Origin: Sphaerotilus sp.
GTDB taxonomy: Bacteria; Pseudomonadota; Gammaproteobacteria; Burkholderiales; Burkholderiaceae_C
Direction of reading: 5' to 3'
Length of the DNA: 36,760 nucleotides
Assembly: GCF_013299175.1 (NCBI RefSeq)
Contig: NZ_JAAFKF010000034.1
Span: forward strand, 1 to 36,760
Position 1 is the first letter of the stretch. Each line of letters starts with the position of its first letter. The translations under genes were made by a program, and so were the position numbers. Shown here piece by piece: positions 1 through 6,695 of this stretch. The notes under the pieces were generated by a model, which was not told the origin of the DNA, did not search any database, and saw nothing but the letters and a program-made list of their open reading frames with translations.

Positions 1-674
1 CCTACCACTGGATGGGCGCCATCTTCGCCGGGTTGCTGATGCGGGCGCTGCCGGCGCTGCTCAACGACCACGGCGTGGACGGCAACCTGGCCAACGCCTT
101 CTATGGCTTCGCGCTGCTGGTGTCGCTGATCCAGGGCCGCACCGGGCTGGCCGGCCAGCTCGCCGATTTCTACAAATTCGTGCGCGTCAGCCGCATCGTC
201 GAGGGCACGCTGTCCTGGGGCCTGATCGCCGCGGGGCTGGCGCTGGCCGGTTCGCTGGGCGGCTGGGTCGGATTTGCTGGCGCCTTTTTCATCGTGCTGA
301 TCGCGCTGCTGTTCCGGATGGCGATTCCCGGCGTGTGCTGGCTGCTGCTGGGGTTTGTCGGCAAGCGGCTGCAGGACCGGGTCGAGGCGCTGGAGGGCCG
401 GCTCTCGCTGCGGCTGGCGCGCCAGTTCGAGTCCCGCGGCTGGCTGCCCGACCACCGCCTGATCAAGCGCGTGCTCAACACGCTGTTCATCGGCCTGTTC
501 GTCGCCTGGGTGGCGTGGGGTGTGTTTGACGTGCCGTACCCCGTGGGGCTGGCGCTGGTCTGGCTCGCGCTGGCGGCCAAGTCGGGGCTGGAGCGGGCGC
601 TCTATCCCTGGGTGCTGCCGCTGCGCCAGCGCATCGACGCCCAGTTCCCCAAGCCGTTCGCGGCCTACCGCTGA
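1..674 (+). CDS. LivM-type branched-chain ABC transporter permease, 3' part, with a long C-terminal extension
   Basis: The reading frame is open from the window edge, so only the C-terminal part (about 223 codons) is visible; the first ATG, at 12, is internal. The first ~50 residues (GAIFAGLLMRALPALL, then YGFALLVSLIQGRTGLAG) resemble the end of LivM permeases, where the protein normally stops after a 'P-x-GL-x-G' segment. Here the frame continues about 170 residues with three to four hydrophobic helices and a charged loop (KRLQDRVEALEGRLSLRLARQ), ending QFPKPFAAYR. Such permeases form the inner-membrane channel of HAAT-family importers for branched-chain amino acids, amides or aromatic acids. 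The LivG-like ATPase starts 10 bases after the stop, so they are cotranscribed. The substrate cannot be read from sequence; the catabolic neighbours suggest an aromatic compound. Confidence 0.75.
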   Translation, partial: YHWMGAIFAGLLMRALPALLNDHGVDGNLANAFYGFALLVSLIQGRTGLAGQLADFYKFVRVSRIVEGTLSWGLIAAGLALAGSLGGWVGFAGAFFIVLIALLFRMAIPGVCWLLLGFVGKRLQDRVEALEGRLSLRLARQFESRGWLPDHRLIKRVLNTLFIGLFVAWVAWGVFDVPYPVGLALVWLALAAKSGLERALYPWVLPLRQRIDAQFPKPFAAYR

Positions 675-684
675 GCCGACCGCC

Positions 685-1416
685 ATGATCGACATCGACC
701 ACCTCACCGTCCAGTTCGGCGGCGTCAAGCCGATCAACGACCTCAGCGTTCGGCTGGAGTCCCCCGTCGTCGGCCTGATCGGTCCCAATGGCGCGGGCAA
801 GACGACGCTGCTGAACGTGCTGTCCGGCTTCGTCACCCCGGTGAGCGGCACGGTGCGGGTGGACGACCACCGCCTCACCGGCGTGCCCGCCCACCGCCGC
901 GCCGCCCTCGGTCTGCGCCGCACCTTCCAGACCGACCAGATCGCCGACGACCTGACGCTGTGGCAGAACGTGCAGGCCATCGCCGACCACGCCGGCTACC
1001 CGAATGCAGCCGAGGCCAACGCCGCCGTCGCGCAGGCCATCGACTACGTGGGGCTGACCCGGCGCCTCCACCGCCGCGGCAGCGCACTGTCCACCGCCGA
1101 ACGCCACCTGGCCGAGATCGCCAAGGCGCTGATCGGCCGGCCCCGGCTGGTCATGCTGGACGAACCCGGTGCGGGCCTGTCCGAGTCGGAATCGACGCAC
1201 CTGGAGCAGGTGATCCGCGGCATCCCCGCGCACTGCGGCGCCCAGGTCTTCCTGATCGACCACGACGTGGAACTCATCTCGGCCTGCTGCGACACCACGA
1301 TGGTGCTGGACTTCGGCCGGCTGCTGGCGATGGGGCCGACGGCGCAGGTGCTGGCACAGCCGGAGGTGCGGCGCGCCTACCTCGGCGACTTCGAGACCCT
1401 GGAGGCCGCGGCATGA
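685..1416 (+). CDS. livG: ABC transporter ATP-binding protein, LivG type
   Basis: This 243-residue ATPase would power the adjacent LivM-type permease. It has Walker A GPNGAGKT at 33-40, a Q-loop in RRTFQTDQ at 78-85, Walker B LVMLDE at 155-160 and the H-loop His193 in FLIDHDVELI. The C-terminal MGPTAQVLAQPEVRRAYLG is typical of LivG. The ABC signature is unusual: LSTAE at 135-139 where LivG proteins normally carry LSGGQ or LSYGQ, so the conserved glycine is missing. The start ATG at 685 was chosen because everything before it in frame overlaps the permease in another frame. Its TGA overlaps the ATG of the next gene (ATGATG at 1413), indicating translational coupling. Confidence 0.9.
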   Translation: MIDIDHLTVQFGGVKPINDLSVRLESPVVGLIGPNGAGKTTLLNVLSGFVTPVSGTVRVDDHRLTGVPAHRRAALGLRRTFQTDQIADDLTLWQNVQAIADHAGYPNAAEANAAVAQAIDYVGLTRRLHRRGSALSTAERHLAEIAKALIGRPRLVMLDEPGAGLSESESTHLEQVIRGIPAHCGAQVFLIDHDVELISACCDTTMVLDFGRLLAMGPTAQVLAQPEVRRAYLGDFETLEAAA

Positions 1417-2144
1417 TGCACATCGACAACCTCGTCATGGTCCGCGGCACCAAGCCCGTCGTCCACGGCATCCAGTTGCGCCTTGCCCCCGGCGCCATCA
1501 CCGCGCTGATGGGGCCGAACGGCGCCGGCAAGACCAGCACCGTGCTGGGCATCGCCGGGGTGATCGAGCCGGCGTTCGGCCAGATCAAGCTCGACGGACT
1601 CGACCTGAAGGGCCTGGCGCCGGACGCCATCCGCCGCCACGGCGTGGCCACCGTCCCGGAAGGGCACCAGGTGCTGCGCGAGCTGACGGTGCGCGACAAC
1701 CTGCGCGTGGCGGGCAGCGGGCTGGGGCGCGGTGAACTCGACGCGGCGCTGCAGCGAACGCTGGACCTCTTTCCCGAACTGAAGGACAAGCTTGCCCAGC
1801 CGGCCGGCGATCTCTCGGGCGGCCAGCAGCAGATGGTGGCGCTGGCGCAGGCGCTGGTGGTGACGCCGCGTTTCCTGGTGATCGACGAGCTGTCGTTCGG
1901 GCTGGCGCCGACGGTCGTGGCGCGGCTGGTGCCGGTGGTGCGGCGCATCGCGGCCCAGGGCATCGGCGTGCTGCTGATCGAGCAGTTCACGCAGCTCGCG
2001 CTCGGCCTGTCCGACCACGTCTACGTCCTGTCGCGTGGCCGGGTGTCCTACGACGGCACGCCCGACCGGCTGCGTGCCGACCCGGACATCCTGCACCGCG
2101 CCTATTTCCCGGTCAGCGACCGGGAAGCCGTCGGCCTGACTTGA
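1413..2144 (+). CDS. livF: ABC transporter ATP-binding protein, LivF type
   Basis: Second ATPase of the HAAT-type importer, 243 residues. It has Walker A GPNGAGKT at 34-41, a canonical signature LSGGQQQ at 134-140, and Walker B FLVIDE at 154-159 followed by Leu rather than the usual Pro. VPEGHQVLRELTVRDNL matches the LivF region after the Q-loop. The pair is therefore asymmetric, with one canonical and one degenerate signature (see livG). The ATG at 1413 overlaps the livG stop; a second ATG follows at 1416. Downstream, 43 bases made of 10-bp repeats lead to dmpN on the same strand, so the transporter and phenol hydroxylase genes are probably one operon. Confidence 0.92.
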   Translation: MMHIDNLVMVRGTKPVVHGIQLRLAPGAITALMGPNGAGKTSTVLGIAGVIEPAFGQIKLDGLDLKGLAPDAIRRHGVATVPEGHQVLRELTVRDNLRVAGSGLGRGELDAALQRTLDLFPELKDKLAQPAGDLSGGQQQMVALAQALVVTPRFLVIDELSFGLAPTVVARLVPVVRRIAAQGIGVLLIEQFTQLALGLSDHVYVLSRGRVSYDGTPDRLRADPDILHRAYFPVSDREAVGLT

Positions 2145-2180
2145 TTTGCGTTGATCTGCTTTGATGTGATTTGACCAAGG
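2141..2180 (+). repeat. 10-bp tandem repeat, four copies, at the livF-dmpN junction
   Basis: Four consecutive decamers start at 2141, 2151, 2161 and 2171: TTGATTTGCG, TTGATCTGCT, TTGATGTGAT and TTGACCAAGG. The first three fit TTGATNTGNN and the fourth keeps TTGA. The first copy contains the livF stop codon and the last supplies the Shine-Dalgarno AAGGA for dmpN. The 10-bp period matches roughly one helical turn. It could be a slippage product at a junction or a phased protein-binding array. Confidence 0.8.
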
Positions 2181-2187
2181 ACACCCC

Positions 2188-3756
2188 ATGGACACCCGAG
2201 TCGCCAAGAAGAAGCTGGGTCTCAAGGACCGCTACGCCGCCATGACCCGTGGCCTGGACTGGGAGACGACCTACCAGCCGCGGGACAAGGTCTTCCCTCA
2301 GGACCAGTACGAGGGCATCAAGATCCACGACTGGGACCAGTGGCAAGACCCGTTCCGGCTGACGATGGACGCCTACTGGAAGTACCAGGGCGAGAAGGAA
2401 AAGAAGCTCTACGCCGTCATCGAAGCCTTCGCGCAGAACAACGGCCAGCTCGGCATCAGCGACGCCCGCTACGTCAACGCGCTCAAGCTGTTCATCCAGG
2501 GCGTCACGCCGCTGGAGTACTACGCCCACCGCGGCTTCGCCCATGTCGGTCGGCAGTTCGGGGGCGCCGGGGTGCGCGTGGCCTGCCAGATGCAGGCGGT
2601 GGACGAGCTGCGCCACTACCAGACCGAAACCCACGCGCTGTCGCACTACAACAAGCACTTCAACGGCCTGCACAGCCCCCACCACTGGTTCGACAACGTC
2701 TGGTACCTCTCGGTGCCGAAGTCCTTCGTCGAGGACGCCTTCAGCAGCGGGCCGTTCGAGTTCCTGACCGCGATCAGCTTCTCGTTCGAGTACGTGCTGA
2801 CGAACCTGCTCTTCGTGCCGTTCATGTCCGGCGCAGCGCACAACGGCGACATGTCCACCGTGACCTTCGGCTTCTCGGCGCAGTCCGACGAGTCGCGCCA
2901 CATGACGCTGGGCATCGAGTGCATCAAGTTCATGCTCGAACAAGATCCCGCCAACGTGCCCATCCTGCAACGCTGGATCGACAAGTGGTTCTGGCGTGGC
3001 TACCGGCTGCTGACGCTGGTGGCGATGATGCAGGACTACATGCTGCCCAAGCGCGTCATGAGCTGGAAGGAGGCGTGGGAGATGTACGCCGAGCAGAACG
3101 GCGGCGCACTGTTCAAGGATTTGGCCCGCTACGGCATCCGCGAACCGAAGGGCTGGAAGGACGCCTGCGAAGGCAAGGACCACATCAGCCACCAGGCGTG
3201 GGCGACCTTCTACCAGTACAGCCACGCCGCCGCCTTCCACACCTGGACGCCCAGCGCAGGCGAGATGCAGTGGCTGGCCGAGAAGTACCCCGACACCTTC
3301 GACACCTACTACCGCGCCCGCTTCGAGCACTGGGCCAAGCTGCACCAGGGCCACGACCGCTGGTTCAACCAGGCGCTGCCCATGCTGTGCCAGGTCTGCC
3401 AGGTGCCGATGTTCTTCACCGAACCGGGCGACGCGGGCCAGATCGCCTTCCGCGAGTCGAGCCACCACGGCATGAAGTTCCACTGCTGCAGCGACCACTG
3501 CAAGGAGATCTTGGACAACGAGCCGGTCAAGTACGCCCAGGCGTGGCTGCCGGTGCATCAGATCTACCAGGGCGCGTGTTACCCGCCGGACGTGAACCCG
3601 GCCTCGCCCGGCGACAGCCCGGTGCGCGAGGTGCTGCGCTACTACGGCATCACCGGGGGCGAGGACAACGGCGACTTCGCCGACAGCCCCGACCGCCGCC
3701 ACTTCGCCGCCTGGCACGGCCAGCCCACGCCCCCCGCCGCAGGGTCCACGCCATGA
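2188..3756 (+). CDS. dmpN: phenol hydroxylase oxygenase alpha subunit (P3)
   Basis: Catalytic subunit (522 aa) of a multicomponent soluble diiron phenol 2-monooxygenase, converting phenol to catechol with O2 and electrons from DmpP. All diiron ligands are visible: E110 (LEYYAH), E140 and H143 (DELRHYQTE), E201 (FEYVL), E235 and H238 (DESRHMT). A C-terminal zinc-type site is formed by C401-x2-C404 and C434-x3-C438. Length matches DmpN. Start ATG 2188 has AAGGA six bases upstream. Its stop overlaps the dmpO start (ATGA). The usual dmpK, dmpL (beta) and dmpM (regulatory) genes do not precede it; a LivGF transporter does. Since alpha subunits need the beta and regulatory partners, these must lie elsewhere if the enzyme works. 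Confidence 0.97.
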   Translation: MDTRVAKKKLGLKDRYAAMTRGLDWETTYQPRDKVFPQDQYEGIKIHDWDQWQDPFRLTMDAYWKYQGEKEKKLYAVIEAFAQNNGQLGISDARYVNALKLFIQGVTPLEYYAHRGFAHVGRQFGGAGVRVACQMQAVDELRHYQTETHALSHYNKHFNGLHSPHHWFDNVWYLSVPKSFVEDAFSSGPFEFLTAISFSFEYVLTNLLFVPFMSGAAHNGDMSTVTFGFSAQSDESRHMTLGIECIKFMLEQDPANVPILQRWIDKWFWRGYRLLTLVAMMQDYMLPKRVMSWKEAWEMYAEQNGGALFKDLARYGIREPKGWKDACEGKDHISHQAWATFYQYSHAAAFHTWTPSAGEMQWLAEKYPDTFDTYYRARFEHWAKLHQGHDRWFNQALPMLCQVCQVPMFFTEPGDAGQIAFRESSHHGMKFHCCSDHCKEILDNEPVKYAQAWLPVHQIYQGACYPPDVNPASPGDSPVREVLRYYGITGGEDNGDFADSPDRRHFAAWHGQPTPPAAGSTP

Positions 3757-4157
3757 CCCCCACCTCGACCGCCTCCGGCCACCAGATGCCGACGCTGGGC
3801 GACTACCCGCTGCGCATCGCCGACACCGAGGACCGCTTCCACGGCAACCGCCTGGTCTACCTCGCTTGGGAGAACCACCTGATGTACGCCGCGCCGCTGT
3901 GCCTGCCGCTGCCGCCGTCGCTGCCGTTCGGGGCGCTGGTGCGCGACGTGCTGCCCGAGGTCTACGGCGAACACCCCGAGTTCGAGCAGATCGACTGGCA
4001 GCGCACCCTGTGGTTCGACTCCGGGCGGCGCTTCCGGCCCGACTTCGGCAAGTCGCTGGACGCCCACGGCCTCGGCCACAAGTCGCTGATCCGCTTCGTC
4101 ACCCCGGCCCTGACCGGCATCCGGCGCCAGCTCGCCCCTGGCCGACTGGCCTTCTGA
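3753..4157 (+). CDS. dmpO: phenol hydroxylase gamma subunit (P4)
   Basis: This 134-residue protein is the small gamma subunit of the (alpha-beta-gamma)2 phenol hydroxylase oxygenase. Recognisable DmpO-like features are YPLRIADTEDRFHGNRLVYL, the central WENHLMYAAP, and WQRTLWFDSGRRFRPDF near the C-terminus. It has no cofactor motif, as expected for a structural subunit. The ATG at 3753 overlaps the dmpN stop by four bases. The next gene, dmpP, starts 17 bases after the stop. At 134 aa it is a little longer than the roughly 120 aa usual for this family, mostly at the N-terminus (TPTSTASGHQ). Confidence 0.93.
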   Translation: MTPTSTASGHQMPTLGDYPLRIADTEDRFHGNRLVYLAWENHLMYAAPLCLPLPPSLPFGALVRDVLPEVYGEHPEFEQIDWQRTLWFDSGRRFRPDFGKSLDAHGLGHKSLIRFVTPALTGIRRQLAPGRLAF

Positions 4158-4174
4158 ACCTCCGCATCGACGAC

Positions 4175-5260
4175 ATGAGCTACCAACTCACCATCGAACC
4201 GCTTGGCGCCACGATCGACATCGAGGACGGCCAGACCATCCTCGACGCCGCGCTCCGGCAAGGCATCTACATTCCCCACGCCTGTGGCCACGGCCTGTGC
4301 GGAACGTGCAAGGTCCAGGTCTGCAGCGGCGAGGTCGATCACGGCCACGCCAACCCCTTCGCGTTGATGGACTTCGAGCGCGACGACGGCAAGACGCTGG
4401 CCTGCTGCGCGACGCTGCTGGACGACGTGACCATCGAGGCCGACGTGGACGAGGAGCCGGATGCGCGGATCATCCCGGTGCGCGACTTCGCGGCCACGGT
4501 CGTGCGCCTCGTCGCGCTGACGCCGACGATCAAGGCGCTGCACCTGAAGCTGGCCCCATCGGACGCCTCGGATGCCTCGCCGATCGACTTCCAGGCCGGG
4601 CAGTACGTGCAACTGGAGATCCCCGGACTCGGCCAGTCACGCGCCTTCTCCATCGCCAATGCCCCCGCCGACGTGGCCCGCAGCGGCGAGATCGAGCTGA
4701 ACGTGCGCATCGTCGCGGGCGGCGCGGGCACGGCCTACCTGCACGAGAAGCTGCGCGTCGGCGACCGGCTGCGGCTGTCCGGTCCCTACGGGCGCTTCTT
4801 CGTGCGGCGCTCGGCCCGCCTGCCGATGGTGTTCATGGCCGGTGGCTCGGGGCTGTCGAGTCCGCGCTCGATGGTGCTCGACCTGCTCGGCCAGGGCGCC
4901 ACCGAACCGATCACCCTCGTCTACGGCCAGCGCAGCCGCGAGGAGCTGTACTACCACGACGAGTTCACCGCCCTCGCGGCGCAGCATGCGAACTTCACCT
5001 ACGTGCCCGCGCTGTCCGACGAGCCTGCGGGCAGCGGCTGGACCGGCGCCCGCGGCTTTGTCCACGACGCCGCCAAGGCGCACTTCAAGGGCCAGTTCGC
5101 CGGCCACAAGGCGTACCTCTGCGGCCCGCCGCCGATGGTCGAAGCCTGCATCGCCACGCTGATGCAGGGCCGGTTGTTCGAGGACGGCATCCACACCGAA
5201 AAATTCATCTCCGCCGCCGACGCCAACGCGCAGCGCAGCCCGCTGTTCAAGCGCGTCTGA
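4175..5260 (+). CDS. dmpP: phenol hydroxylase reductase component (P5), FAD and [2Fe-2S]
   Basis: This 361-residue electron-transfer component moves electrons from NADH through FAD and a plant-type [2Fe-2S] cluster to the diiron oxygenase. The N-terminal ferredoxin domain carries C37, C42, C45 (ACGHGLCGTC) and C77 (LACCAT). The FAD-binding motif is R156-A-F-S (SRAFSIANAP). The nucleotide-binding region starts with GGSGLSSP at 223-230 and the C-terminal NAD motif is CGPPPMVEA. Order and length match DmpP. The ATG at 4175 was chosen because MSYQLTIEP is the characteristic N-terminus. It lies in the dmpNOPQBC operon with a 17-base gap on each side. Confidence 0.97.
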   Translation: MSYQLTIEPLGATIDIEDGQTILDAALRQGIYIPHACGHGLCGTCKVQVCSGEVDHGHANPFALMDFERDDGKTLACCATLLDDVTIEADVDEEPDARIIPVRDFAATVVRLVALTPTIKALHLKLAPSDASDASPIDFQAGQYVQLEIPGLGQSRAFSIANAPADVARSGEIELNVRIVAGGAGTAYLHEKLRVGDRLRLSGPYGRFFVRRSARLPMVFMAGGSGLSSPRSMVLDLLGQGATEPITLVYGQRSREELYYHDEFTALAAQHANFTYVPALSDEPAGSGWTGARGFVHDAAKAHFKGQFAGHKAYLCGPPPMVEACIATLMQGRLFEDGIHTEKFISAADANAQRSPLFKRV

Positions 5261-5277
5261 AGGCACAGGGCCACACG

Positions 5278-5679
5278 ATGTTCGACTTCCGCCCCAAGGT
5301 CACGGTCCATGTCGTTCAGACCGGCGAGGAATTTCCCTGCGCCACGACGGAGAGCTTGCTCAACGGGATGCTGCGGCTCGGTCGCAAGGGCATCCCGGTG
5401 GGCTGTGTCAACGGCGGCTGCGGCGTCTGCAAGGTGCGCATCGTCGAAGGCGAGGTGACGGTGCTCGGTCCCGTCAGCCGTGCCCATGTCAGCGCCGAAG
5501 AACAAAGCCAGGGCTGCACCTTGGCGTGCCGGGTGGCGCCGACCACCCCGGTGCGGCTCGAAGTGGTCGGCAAGTTCGAGAAACCGTTTTCCCGCGGGCA
5601 TGCCTCGGCGTCATGCCCCGCTTCGCCACCGCCCCCTCAATCCCCTCAAGTCCCTCAGTCCCCCCAACCCAACCCCTAG
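5278..5679 (+). CDS. dmpQ: [2Fe-2S] ferredoxin of the XylT/DmpQ type with a Pro-Gln repeat tail
   Basis: Plant-type ferredoxins at this position (XylT, DmpQ) reductively reactivate the active-site iron of catechol 2,3-dioxygenase after oxidative inactivation. The cluster ligands are C43, C48, C51 ([10 protein letters not shown]) and C84 (TLACRV). The core resembles the family up to about residue 105 (VGKFEKPF). After that a 28-residue tail ends in a [12 protein letters not shown] pattern encoded by 9-bp DNA repeats; family members normally end near the core. The gene ends at the TAG overlapping the AGGAG Shine-Dalgarno of dmpB, so the two are coupled. The total of 133 aa exceeds the roughly 110 aa usual for the family. 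Confidence 0.9.
   Translation: MFDFRPKVTVHVVQTGEEFPCATTESLLNGMLRLGRKGIPVGCVNGGCGVCKVRIVEGEVTVLGPVSRAHVSAEEQSQGCTLACRVAPTTPVRLEVVGKFEKPFSRGHASASCPASPPPPQSPQVPQSPQPNP
5633..5668 (+). repeat. imperfect 9-bp tandem repeat, four copies, in the dmpQ 3' end
   Basis: Consecutive nonamers CCCCTCAAT, CCCCTCAAG, TCCCTCAGT and CCCCCCAAC sit in frame and encode the repeating tripeptide Pro-Gln-x at the C-terminus of the ferredoxin. The stretch is almost free of G, unlike the coding sequence around it. Confidence 0.75.
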
Positions 5680-5689
5680 GAGACAAGTC

Positions 5690-6634
5690 ATGGGTGTCAT
5701 GCGAATTGGCCACATCAGCCTGAAGGTGATGGACATGGCCGCAGCGGTCAAGCACTACGAAAACGTGCTGGGCCTCAAGACCACGATGGAAGACAAGCAC
5801 GGCAACGTGTACCTGAAGTGCTGGGACGAGTGGGACAAGTACTCCATCGTGCTGACGCCTTCGGATCGGGCCGGCATGAACCATGTCGCCTACAAGGTCC
5901 GGAGCGATGCCGACCTCGACACGCTGCAGGCCAAGATCGAAGCCCGCGGCATCCCGACGACCGTGCTGCCCGAAGGCACGCTGCCCGCCACCGGCCGGAT
6001 GCTGCAATTCCAACTGCCCAGCGGCCACGACATGCGGCTGTACGCCATGAAGGAGTGCGTCGGCACCGGCGTAGGCTCCATCAACCCGGACCCCTGGCCG
6101 GATGACGTCAAAGGTGCGGCGGTCCATTGGCTCGACCACGTCCTGCTCATGTGCCCGTTCGACCCCGGTCAAGGCATCAACAAGGTCGCGGAGAACAGCC
6201 AGTTCTTCATCGACGTGCTCGGCTTCTTTCCGACCGAGCAGATCACCGTCGGGCCGGAGGGAGCCTTCCAGTTGGCCTCCTTCGTTTCGTGCTCCAGCAA
6301 GCCGCACGACATCGCCTTTGTCGGTGCCCCGACGGCCGGGGTCCACCATGTGTCGTTCTTCCTCGACTCGTGGCACGACATCCTGAAGGCTGGCGACGTG
6401 ATGGCCAAGAACAAGGTGCGCATCGACGTGGCCCCCACCCGGCATGGCATCACCCGCGGCGAGACGATCTATTTCTTCGATCCGAGCGGCAACCGCAACG
6501 AGACTTTCGCCGGCTTGGGCTACCAGGCGCAGCCGGATCGTCCGGTGACGACCTGGACCGAGGACGAGGTCGGTCGCAGCATTTTCTACCACACGGGTGT
6601 CTTGCCAGGTTCGTTCACCGACGTGTACACCTGA
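5690..6634 (+). CDS. dmpB: catechol 2,3-dioxygenase (metapyrocatechase)
   Basis: Type I extradiol ring-cleavage dioxygenase, 314 aa, converting catechol and O2 to 2-hydroxymuconic semialdehyde with Fe(II). The metal ligands align to the XylE set as H150 (LDHVLL), H220 (GVHHVSF) and E271 (GNRNETF). The signature [13 protein letters not shown] is present, as is the C-terminal SIFYHTG. Two VOC domains of about 140 residues each are seen. The start ATG 5690 has a strong AGGAG at 5678-5682, seven bases upstream; the in-frame extension to 5480 overlaps dmpQ and is rejected. The length is close to the 307 aa of the XylE/DmpB family. It acts downstream of DmpNOP and upstream of DmpC. Confidence 0.97.
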   Translation: MGVMRIGHISLKVMDMAAAVKHYENVLGLKTTMEDKHGNVYLKCWDEWDKYSIVLTPSDRAGMNHVAYKVRSDADLDTLQAKIEARGIPTTVLPEGTLPATGRMLQFQLPSGHDMRLYAMKECVGTGVGSINPDPWPDDVKGAAVHWLDHVLLMCPFDPGQGINKVAENSQFFIDVLGFFPTEQITVGPEGAFQLASFVSCSSKPHDIAFVGAPTAGVHHVSFFLDSWHDILKAGDVMAKNKVRIDVAPTRHGITRGETIYFFDPSGNRNETFAGLGYQAQPDRPVTTWTEDEVGRSIFYHTGVLPGSFTDVYT

Positions 6635-6635
6635 G

Positions 6636-6667
6636 CGGCTGCCCTGCGCACCGGCTGCCCTGCCACC
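6636..6667 (+). repeat. 16-bp direct repeat, two copies, between dmpB and dmpC
   Basis: CGGCTGCCCTGC occurs at 6636-6647 and again at 6652-6663, each followed by a four-base spacer (GCAC, CACC). The repeat begins one base after the dmpB stop codon and lies in the 61-base gap before dmpC. No known binding site is recognised. Confidence 0.75.
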
Positions 6668-6695
6668 CCTGACCCGACCTCACCTTGTCTGCACC

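Noticed and set aside
2113-3717. A 534-codon open frame antisense to dmpN
   Set aside because: Its composition (Val/Leu/Arg/His-rich, no recognisable domain) is that of a shadow frame in GC-rich DNA, and dmpN on the other strand has all catalytic residues.
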